DNA of 6,229 nt from Paenibacillus sp. (GTDB lineage Bacteria; Bacillota; Bacilli; Paenibacillales; Paenibacillaceae): positions 1-6,229 of the forward strand of contig JAQSXN010000251.1 of the NCBI GenBank assembly GCA_029256665.1, read 5' to 3'. The position numbers were made by a program, and so were the translations under genes. Positions 1-5,246 of the stretch are shown one piece after another. Below the pieces are notes generated by a model. The model was not told where the DNA came from and ran no database searches. It saw only the letters and a program-made list of their open reading frames with translations. How positions within the stretch are numbered: the first letter of the stretch is position 1; every line of letters starts with the position of its first letter.

Positions 1-4
1 CGGG

Positions 5-997
5 TTAGAAAGTAGAGCGCAGCCACCTCAGCATGTCGTCGCCTATGGGCAAGGGCTGCTCGGCCGTCCGGATCGGAGCGAAATGCGGGATCAACTCGGC
101 AGCGCTCGCGGGCTCCGGCCGGTCGATCCAGCCGGCGACATGCGCGAGCAGGCCAATGAGCCGCTCGGCCTGCACGCCCTCGCCGCGCAGCGCCGCGAGC
201 GTGAGCGACTTGTCGCGCTTGGAGAAGCGCTCGCCGCTCCCGTCGCCGAGCAGCGGGACATGGGCGAAGCGCGGCGTCGGCAGGCCTAGCGCCTCATAGA
301 GCGCGAGCTGTCTCGGCGTGGAGTCGAGCAGATCGGCTCCGCGCACGACATCCGTGATGCCCATGGCGGCATCGTCGACGACGACGGCTAGCTGGTAGCC
401 ATACATGCCGTCGGCCCGTTTCACGACGAAGTCGCCAAGAGCATCGCCGCTATAGCTTCGAAAGCCGGCGAACGCGTCCTCGAATGAGAAAGGCTCGCTC
501 GGCATGCGGAAGCGAAGAGCCGGCTCCTTGACGGCGGCTTTGGCCGCGCGCTCCTCTTCCGTAAGATGGCGGCAGAAGCCTGGGTAAGCCGGTCCCTCCG
601 AGGATAGCCCGTGCGGGGCGCTTGCGACTGAAGCCAATTCGGCGCGGCTGCAGTAGCACGGGTAGAGCCGGTTGGCAGCCAGAAGCGTTTCCAGCGCGGC
701 TTCGTATAGCTCTTCCCGGCGGCTTTGCTCGTAGGGGGCATGAGGTCCGCCGACGCGCGGTCCTTCATCCCAGTCGAGACCGAGCCATAGCAGATCGTCC
801 TGCTGCCGCTCGGCAAAGGCGGGCCGCGACCTAGGCTTATCGATATCCTCGACGCGAAGCAGAAATTCGCCTCCGGCGTGGCGGATCTGCAGCCATGCGG
901 CCAGGGCGGCAAAGGCGTTGCCGATATGCAGGAGTCCGGACGGCGTGGGCGCGAAACGTCCGCGGCGTTTAGCCGGCGTACCAGAAGGAATTTTCAT
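5..997 (-). CDS. gluQRS: Glutamyl-queuosine tRNA(Asp) synthetase (GluQRS)
   Basis: Complete 330-residue paralogue of the glutamyl-tRNA synthetase catalytic core without the anticodon-binding domain; family members are about 300 residues. GluQRS activates glutamate with ATP and attaches it to the cyclopentene ring of queuosine at position 34 of tRNA-Asp, in the cytoplasm. Visible motifs: the class I signature RFAPTPSGLLHIGN at residues 14-27, with HIGN as the HIGH box; a zinc site made of C114, C116, Y138 and C142, the C-x-C...Y-x3-C pattern of the E. coli enzyme; and FSKRD at 258-262 as the KMSKS-type loop. The segment between C116 and Y138 is about ten residues longer than in E. coli. ATG is chosen because AAGGTG (1006-1011) lies 8 nt upstream. 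It lies downstream of, and on the same strand as, tRNA-Asp. An ordinary GltX is excluded by the length and the zinc-site pattern. Confidence 0.97.
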   Translation of the reverse strand: MKIPSGTPAKRRGRFAPTPSGLLHIGNAFAALAAWLQIRHAGGEFLLRVEDIDKPRSRPAFAERQQDDLLWLGLDWDEGPRVGGPHAPYEQSRREELYEAALETLLAANRLYPCYCSRAELASVASAPHGLSSEGPAYPGFCRHLTEEERAAKAAVKEPALRFRMPSEPFSFEDAFAGFRSYSGDALGDFVVKRADGMYGYQLAVVVDDAAMGITDVVRGADLLDSTPRQLALYEALGLPTPRFAHVPLLGDGSGERFSKRDKSLTLAALRGEGVQAERLIGLLAHVAGWIDRPEPASAAELIPHFAPIRTAEQPLPIGDDMLRWLRSTF

Positions 998-1034
998 GGA
1001 GGAATCACCTTCTCTTCAAGAATGCGGAGGGTTC

Positions 1035-1063
1035 GCTATAACGATATGCGGTGAATCGGACAA
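1035..1063 (-). promoter_or_regulatory. Candidate sigma-A promoter for gluQRS
   Basis: Read on the minus strand, TTGTCC (1058-1063) and TATAGC (1035-1040) are separated by 17 nt. Each hexamer matches 4 of 6 consensus positions. It lies after the terminator at 1087-1110 and about 38 nt before the gluQRS start, which is where an independent gluQRS promoter would be expected. The match is moderate; gluQRS could instead depend partly on read-through from the tRNA gene. Confidence 0.45.
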
Positions 1064-1086
1064 GTCATAACGTGCCCCGAGAATGC

Positions 1087-1110
1087 AAAAAAAGAGCAGC
1101 ATAGCCGCCC
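1087..1110 (-). terminator. Rho-independent terminator after tRNA-Asp
   Basis: On the minus strand GGGCGGC (1104-1110) pairs with GCTGCTC (1094-1100) around a 3-nt loop (1101-1103). The stem has 7 bp including two G-T pairs, and seven T residues (1087-1093) follow. It lies 41 nt beyond the CCA end of tRNA-Asp and about 90 nt before the gluQRS start. It should end the tRNA transcript. The two G-T pairs and short loop leave room for partial read-through into gluQRS. Confidence 0.82.
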
Positions 1111-1151
1111 TGTTTGTTAATTACATGAAATTATAGCGTTTGAACTTCAAA

Positions 1152-1228
1152 TGGCGGAGCCGACGGGATTCGAACCCGCGGTCTCCTGCGTGACAGGCAG
1201 GCATGTTAGGCCTCTACACCACGGCTCC
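1152..1228 (-). tRNA. tRNA-Asp (anticodon GUC)
   Basis: A full 77-nt cloverleaf including encoded CCA (1152-1154). The acceptor stem GGAGCCG (1222-1228) pairs with CGGCTCC (1156-1162), and the discriminator base is G. The D stem is GTGT/ACAT with GG in the D loop. The anticodon stem CCTGC/GCAGG holds the loop CTGTCAC, giving anticodon GTC (1192-1194 on the complement). The variable loop has 5 nt. The T arm is GCGGG-TTCGAAT-CCCGT. The anticodon specifies aspartate. G34 is the site where queuosine is inserted, and it is this queuosine that the neighbouring GluQRS glutamylates. CCA is genome-encoded, as is usual in Bacillota. Confidence 0.98.
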
Positions 1229-1264
1229 ACACTTTAAAGTCTGTGCCTCTCGGACACAAAAGGT

Positions 1265-1294
1265 ATCTTACCACGCTAACATATTGGTTGACAA
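1265..1294 (-). promoter_or_regulatory. Candidate sigma-A promoter for tRNA-Asp
   Basis: On the minus strand TTGTCA (1289-1294, 5 of 6 consensus) and TAAGAT (1265-1270, 4 of 6) are separated by 18 nt. Transcription would begin near 1258, giving a leader of about 30 nt that would be removed by tRNA 5' processing. The position fits a single-gene tRNA unit that ends at the terminator at 1087-1110. Confidence 0.5.
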
Positions 1295-1336
1295 GCTTTT
1301 TATTTGAGTGGGGGGGCCGCAGTCGCAGCAAGCATC

Positions 1337-1464
1337 TGTCGCTGCAGGCCAAGCAGCCGGCGTCCGAGCTACTGTAAGTTTACTTTCTATCGTTGCAGAC
1401 CAAGCCGACGTTGTTCGTGCAACTGTAAGCATACTTTCTATCGCTGCAGGTCAGGTCGTGGCGG
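1337..1464. repeat. Degenerate 51-bp tandem repeat (about 2.5 copies)
   Basis: Unit A (1337-1387) and unit B (1388-1438) are both exactly 51 bp and agree at 39 of 51 positions by hand alignment. A third copy begins at 1439 with TATCGCTGCAGG and fades after about 20-26 bp. Each unit starts with a CG(C/T)TGCAG block and ends with CTGTAAG..TACTTTC. Each end block contains a 10-mer one base away from the perfect palindrome AAGTATACTT (AAGTTTACTT in A, AAGCATACTT in B). The array lies between the lipoprotein gene and the tRNA-Asp promoter. The period is a multiple of three and stop codons are scarce, so short open frames cross it on both strands, but none has a ribosome binding site. This is probably an intergenic repeat of unknown role. 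The rest of 1229-1516 holds only the tRNA promoter and a run of seven G (1310-1316). Confidence 0.75.
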
Positions 1465-1516
1465 TAAGCAAGAGCACTCACTCACTTGACAATAAGCGGC
1501 CCCGCTATAAAACGCT

Positions 1517-2236
1517 CTACTTCTTTCCCTTCGCGGCAAGCTCCAGCAGCGTGCGGATGTCGGCCGCGATGACCGCCGGGGATAGCTTGTCGGCAGTGGC
1601 GTCCGCGCGGATCTTGTCGATGATCCGTACGGCTTTCTCGCTGACGACCGTTAACACGCGGACGTCTCCGCCCCCCATAAAGCCCTGAATCTGCTCGGCG
1701 GCCATGGACAAATTATCGTGCGGCGCCGCGTCCGTGCCCTTTATGCCGCCTAATCCCTCTCCAGCCGCCGTTCCTTGTCCGGACAACCCTTCGTACGGGC
1801 TGAGCAGCTTCATCTGCACGCTGTCGTAATCCGAGCCGGAAGCCGACAGCTTCGCCGTCGCGAGCACGACGGTATCGTCGAATACGAACACCTTGACGTC
1901 CGGAATGCCAGCTCCGCTCAAACGGGATTCCAGATGCGCGGAAAAGCCGGACGCATGGAGGCTCGAGCTGCCGATCAAGCCGTACACCGACGTGCCCATT
2001 CCGCTTGTCGTGTTGCCTTCCCGGTTCGTCGTCTGCTGCTTCATGCCGTGTTCGCTTGGGATAAGGGAGGGATCGCGCAGCATCTTTACTTGCCCCGCAT
2101 GATCGGCGGTGTGCGCATCCATTCTATCGGTCTCGTTCGCGTCGTTCGTCGCGGCGTCGCCGCAGCCGCCAAGCAACATCATGGCCGCCATCGCAGCCGC
2201 CAATGCCCCGCCTACCCATATTCGAGTTTTAATCAT
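1517..2236 (-). CDS. YhcN/YlaJ-like spore-associated lipoprotein
   Basis: A 239-residue predicted lipoprotein. A lysine/arginine start and a hydrophobic stretch (residues 6-22) lead into the lipobox L22-G-G-C25, so C25 would be lipid-modified and the protein anchored on the outer face of a membrane. After a polar linker (26-95) comes a short alpha-beta unit (about 98-128, with GIPDVKVFVFDDTVVLATA), then a glycine-rich insertion (about 145-190), then VRVLTVVSEKAVRIIDKIR (192-210) and a C-terminal helix. This split arrangement resembles the YhcN/YlaJ family of sporulation lipoproteins, linked in Bacillus to the forespore and to germination. Similarity is modest and the glycine-rich insertion is atypical, so the family call is likely but not certain. 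The ATG is supported by GGAGG (2247-2251) 10 nt upstream. It is divergent from the oxidoreductase operon. Confidence 0.8.
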   Translation of the reverse strand: MIKTRIWVGGALAAAMAAMMLLGGCGDAATNDANETDRMDAHTADHAGQVKMLRDPSLIPSEHGMKQQTTNREGNTTSGMGTSVYGLIGSSSLHASGFSAHLESRLSGAGIPDVKVFVFDDTVVLATAKLSASGSDYDSVQMKLLSPYEGLSGQGTAAGEGLGGIKGTDAAPHDNLSMAAEQIQGFMGGGDVRVLTVVSEKAVRIIDKIRADATADKLSPAVIAADIRTLLELAAKGKK

Positions 2237-2272
2237 CTTGTATCATCCTCCATGTTAGCGCTTTGGTCTTCA

Positions 2273-2303
2273 TAGAATGAGCTTCTCCCCGAAATGAATA
2301 TTC
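2273..2303 (-). promoter_or_regulatory. Possible forespore (sigma-G-like) promoter for the lipoprotein gene
   Basis: On the minus strand GAATA (2299-2303) and CATTCTA (2273-2279) resemble the sigma-G -35 and -10 elements. The spacer is 19 nt, one longer than the usual 17-18, so the match is imperfect. A forespore promoter would fit a YhcN/YlaJ-type product. The -35 element lies inside the palindrome at 2294-2305. Confidence 0.35.
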
Positions 2304-2305
2304 AT
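2294..2305. promoter_or_regulatory. Perfect 12-bp palindrome in the divergent intergenic region
   Basis: ATGAATATTCAT reads identically on both strands. It sits between the divergent lipoprotein and oxidoreductase genes, about 58 nt from the first start codon and 60 nt from the second. It could be an operator, or it could arise from overlapping AT-rich promoter elements facing both ways. No regulator gene is present in the window to support an operator. Confidence 0.35.
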
Positions 2306-2364
2306 CATGACATGGAAAATAATAATCGCGAACGAAACCATTGGCATTTTAGGAGGTGCATCGT

Positions 2365-3264
2365 TTGGATTCCAAAAGCTATACCGGCAAAACGAAACGC
2401 GAAGCGGACGGGGGCTCCGTGTCGACGATGGAACAGCCTGTCCCTAGTCCGATAGCCTCGAACGAACCGAACTCAGGCGGCGCTTCTTCTCAGGCGCTAT
2501 CCATGCGGCAAGAAACGAAGGATAACTCCAGGCGCAAGTTTCTCAAGACGACGGGGTATACGCTCGGAACGCTGGCGCTCGGAGGCGCGCTAAGCTCGCT
2601 CATCGGTTGCGCAAATAATGAAGGCGAGGATCCGGCGCCGAGCGGGGAACCGGGCAAAGGCGAGGAAGAAGCTGCTCAGCCTCGAAACTACAACCGTGCG
2701 CTTATGTTCCTCACGCAGGAGCAATTCCGCGTCGTGGAGAGCGCGACGGAGCGCATTTTCCCGGAGGACGAGAACGGGCCGGGAGCCAAGGCGCTCGGCG
2801 TGGCGTTTTTTATCGACCATCAGCTGGCAGGAGAATGGGGCTTTAACGGGCGCGACTACATGGGAGCGCCTTTCTATGTCGGCGAGAAGGAGCAGGGATA
2901 CCAGGGACGATTGAAGCGACGCGAAATTTTTGAAATCGGCATCAAGGAGCTTACCAATTACAGCATGGCGCAGTACAAGAAAAGCTACCCGGAGCTGGCG
3001 GCCGAGGAGCAGGACGAGGTGCTGAAGGCGTTCGAGTCGGATGCGGTCAAGCTGACGACGATCTCGGCAAGCAGCTTCTTCAAGATGCTTCGTACCTGCA
3101 CGCTGGAGGGCGCCTACAGCGATCCTCTCTACGGCGGCAACCTGGACATGAACGGGTGGAAGATGCGCGGCTATCCCGGCAATCAGATGAGCTATACGGC
3201 TACAATCGATAAGGAATACACCAAGATGGACCCGATCAGCCTTCAAGATCATATGGCCCATTAG
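2365..3264 (+). CDS. Tat-exported lipoprotein, gluconate 2-dehydrogenase subunit 3 family
   Basis: Small subunit of a membrane-bound flavin dehydrogenase, 299 residues from the TTG start. TTG is chosen because a near-perfect AGGAGGTG (2351-2358) lies 6 nt before it; a GTG at 2356 in the same frame overlaps that site and cannot use it. After an unusually long polar N-terminus (about 54 residues) comes the twin-arginine motif S-R-R-K-F-L-K (55-61), a hydrophobic segment, and the lipobox L79-I-G-C82, which together suggest Tat export followed by lipid anchoring. An acidic linker (83-107) precedes the conserved domain (about 112-285), which contains FLTQEQF, a segment ending in IFPEDENGPGA, and SSFFKMLR, DPLYGGN (253-259) and GYPG (269-272), all typical of the family. 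In known enzymes this subunit carries the FAD subunit through the Tat system. The oxidoreductase gene follows 24 nt later, so the two are translationally close and probably one operon. Confidence 0.92.
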   Translation: MDSKSYTGKTKREADGGSVSTMEQPVPSPIASNEPNSGGASSQALSMRQETKDNSRRKFLKTTGYTLGTLALGGALSSLIGCANNEGEDPAPSGEPGKGEEEAAQPRNYNRALMFLTQEQFRVVESATERIFPEDENGPGAKALGVAFFIDHQLAGEWGFNGRDYMGAPFYVGEKEQGYQGRLKRREIFEIGIKELTNYSMAQYKKSYPELAAEEQDEVLKAFESDAVKLTTISASSFFKMLRTCTLEGAYSDPLYGGNLDMNGWKMRGYPGNQMSYTATIDKEYTKMDPISLQDHMAH

Positions 3265-3288
3265 CGAAGCGGAGGTCAACAAACGACT

Positions 3289-5004
3289 ATGGCCAAAACG
3301 TTACCGAAAACGGACGTCGTCATTATCGGCGTCGGCTGGAGCGGCGGGATTATCGCGGCCGAGCTTACGAAAGCCGGGCTTAACGTCGTCGGTCTGGAGC
3401 GGGGCAAGGACCGCAAGACCGAGGATTATTACATGGTGCACGACGAATTGCGTTACGCGCTTCGGTACGAGATGATGCAGGATCTGTCCAAGGAGACGAT
3501 CACGTTCCGCAGCAACGAGGGAATCCGTGCGCTTCCCATGCGCTCCTACGGCTCCTTCCTGATCGGCGACGGGCTTGGCGGTTCCGGCGTGCATTGGAAC
3601 GGACAGACGTATCGCTTCCTTCCGTACGATTTCGAGATTCGCAGCAAGACGATCGAGCGCTACGGCAAAAACAAGATTCCGGCGGACATGACGATTCAAG
3701 ATTGGGGCATCACGTACGACGAGCTGGAGCCGTATTACGACAAATTCGAGCAGATGGCGGGCATTTCGGGCGAGACGAATCCGCTTGGCGGATCGCGCAG
3801 CAACCCGTACCCGACGCCGCCGATGAAGAAGTCGCCCGCGCTGCAGCTGTTCGCGGACGCGGCCAAGAAGATGAACCTCAATCCGTATATGATGCCGGCG
3901 GCCAACTTGTCTGAGTCGTATACGAATCCGGACGGCATCGCCAGGGCGGCTTGCCAATATTGCGGCTACTGCGAGCGGTTCGGCTGCGAATACGGGGCCA
4001 AGGCGGATCCCGTCGTGACGGTTATCCCGGTGGCGAACAAAACGGGCAAGTTCCAGATTCGCACCCACTCGAACGTGCGACGCATCTTGCACAAAGGGGG
4101 CAAGGCGACCGGAGTCATGTACACGGACGTCACGACCGGCGAGGAGATCGTGCAGCCGGCGGATATCGTCGTCGTGACGAGCTATGTCTTCAACAACGTC
4201 AGGCTGTTGCTGATGTCGGAGCTCGGAAGGCGTTACAATCCGGCGACGGGACAAGGCGTCATCGGCAAAAACTATGCTTACCAGGTAATCAAGGGCAGCG
4301 CGGCGGGCTTCTTCGAGAAGCAGCAGTTTAATACATACGCCGGCGCGGGTTCGCTTGGCGTAACGCTAGACGATTATAACGGCGACAATTTCGACCATAG
4401 CGATCTGAAGTTCATTCATGGGGGAGCGATCGCCTTGTCGCAGACGGGCCAGCGTCCCATCCAGAACAACCCGGTGCCGTCCGGCATGGCGACTTGGGGC
4501 AAGGAATTTAAGGCGCAGTCGCTTCATTACGCGTACCGGACGCTTAGCGTCGGCGGACAGGGCTCGTCCATGTCGTTCAAGCATCACTTTCTTGATCTGG
4601 ACCCAACCTATAAGGATGCTTATGGCGATCCGCTTATGCGCATCACGTTCGACTTCGAGGAGCAGGACCGCGAGCTGGCCAAATATTTGGCGGAACGCAG
4701 CTCCGAAATCATGAAGGAAATGGGCGCGGACCATGTCGATTACCTGAAAGATCTGGGGCCGTACGAGATTATGAACTACCAGTCTACGCACAACACGGGC
4801 GGCGTCATCATGGGCGCGGATCCGTCGACTTCGGCGGTCAACACGTACAGCCAGATGTGGGACGCGGACAACGTCTTTGTCGTCGGAGCCAGCTCTTTTC
4901 CGCAGAACGCGGGGTACAATCCGACGGCGACCGTCGGCGCGCTTGCGTATCGGACGGCGGAGGGCATACTGAAGTACAGGGAAAAAGGAGGGGCGCTCGT
5001 CTGA
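3289..5004 (+). CDS. GMC-family FAD oxidoreductase (gluconate 2-dehydrogenase large-subunit type)
   Basis: A 571-residue flavoprotein expected to oxidise a sugar, sugar acid or polyol at the outer face of the membrane. Seen: the FAD-binding Rossmann loop G14-V-G16-W-S-G19 with the ribose-binding acid E37; a glycine-rich GDGLGGSGVHWNG segment (about 90-102); and the C-terminal GMC domain with H501 (THNTGG) and N544 (GYNPTATVGALAYR). These two are 43 residues apart, as are the catalytic histidines H516 and H559 of glucose oxidase, so H501/N544 is the likely active-site pair. A cluster C222-x2-C225-x2-C228-x4-C233 may bind an Fe-S centre. There is no signal peptide; export with the Tat partner upstream is the simplest route. 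Ribosome binding site GGAGGT (3271-3276). The substrate cannot be read from the sequence, and gluconate is only the family name. No cytochrome c subunit gene follows. Confidence 0.95.
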   Translation: MAKTLPKTDVVIIGVGWSGGIIAAELTKAGLNVVGLERGKDRKTEDYYMVHDELRYALRYEMMQDLSKETITFRSNEGIRALPMRSYGSFLIGDGLGGSGVHWNGQTYRFLPYDFEIRSKTIERYGKNKIPADMTIQDWGITYDELEPYYDKFEQMAGISGETNPLGGSRSNPYPTPPMKKSPALQLFADAAKKMNLNPYMMPAANLSESYTNPDGIARAACQYCGYCERFGCEYGAKADPVVTVIPVANKTGKFQIRTHSNVRRILHKGGKATGVMYTDVTTGEEIVQPADIVVVTSYVFNNVRLLLMSELGRRYNPATGQGVIGKNYAYQVIKGSAAGFFEKQQFNTYAGAGSLGVTLDDYNGDNFDHSDLKFIHGGAIALSQTGQRPIQNNPVPSGMATWGKEFKAQSLHYAYRTLSVGGQGSSMSFKHHFLDLDPTYKDAYGDPLMRITFDFEEQDRELAKYLAERSSEIMKEMGADHVDYLKDLGPYEIMNYQSTHNTGGVIMGADPSTSAVNTYSQMWDADNVFVVGASSFPQNAGYNPTATVGALAYRTAEGILKYREKGGALV

Positions 5005-5071
5005 TATGCGCAGAGCGCGCGGATCCCGACGCATGGCGGCCGGAGCGTGAACGGGCAAGAGGCATGGGCAA

Positions 5072-5117
5072 GGAGCAACGCGGATCGCGACATGCGAGAG
5101 GCGTAGCTCCTTTTTTT
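5072..5117 (+). terminator. Rho-independent terminator of the oxidoreductase operon
   Basis: GGAGC (5072-5076) pairs with GCTCC (5106-5110), ACGC (5078-5081) with GCGT (5101-5104), and TCGC (5085-5088) with GCGA (5094-5097). These stems are separated by a symmetric A/A mismatch and a 3x3 internal loop and are capped by a 5-nt loop (5089-5093). Seven T residues (5111-5117) follow. The flanking A residues also pair with the first T residues. It lies 67 nt after the oxidoreductase stop and isolates that operon from the next gene. Confidence 0.93.
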
Positions 5118-5166
5118 CATTCCTGACCCGATTTCCGGATTTTAGAAAAATTTTCGAATTGCTTTC

Positions 5167-5194
5167 GTGAGAGTTTAGACTCCTCCTTTAGAAT
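5167..5194 (+). promoter_or_regulatory. Weak candidate promoter for the secreted-protein gene
   Basis: TAGAAT (5189-5194) matches 5 of 6 positions of the -10 consensus. A poor -35-like GTGAGA (5167-5172, 4 of 6) lies 16 nt upstream. The stretch before it (5141-5160) is AT-rich, unlike the surrounding DNA, and could act as an upstream element. A promoter is needed here because a strong terminator precedes it, but which one is used is unclear; an alternative sigma factor is possible. Confidence 0.3.
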
Positions 5195-5246
5195 AACGTT
5201 GTAGGCAAGTAAGAGAGACCATACAACCTTAAAGGAGCGAGGAAAA

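Noticed and set aside
1288..1293. Perfect TTGACA -35 box on the plus strand
   Set aside because: No -10 element lies 16-19 nt downstream; that position is a G-run. The box overlaps the opposite-strand tRNA promoter.
1337..1464. CRISPR array
   Set aside because: The units are contiguous, diverged over their whole length and have no constant repeat/variable spacer pattern. No cas gene is nearby.
1495..1506. Hairpin AGCGG/CCGCT just after the lipoprotein stop as a terminator
   Set aside because: The loop would be only 2 nt, or the stem only 4 bp, and no T-run follows on the minus strand.
1308..1688. Open frame of 126 codons on the plus strand across the repeats and into the lipoprotein gene
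   Set aside because: It starts at a GTG in a G-run with no ribosome binding site, its first third is the 51-bp repeat, and its end is antisense to the lipoprotein gene. It is best explained as repeat DNA lacking stop codons.
2356..2358. GTG as the start of the Tat lipoprotein gene
   Set aside because: The GTG overlaps the ribosome binding site itself, so the TTG at 2365 is the better start.
3301..4254. Long 317-codon open frame antisense to the oxidoreductase gene
   Set aside because: Its product is Arg/His/Asp-rich with no domain, as expected for the shadow of a GC-rich gene, and the sense strand has unmistakable GMC motifs.
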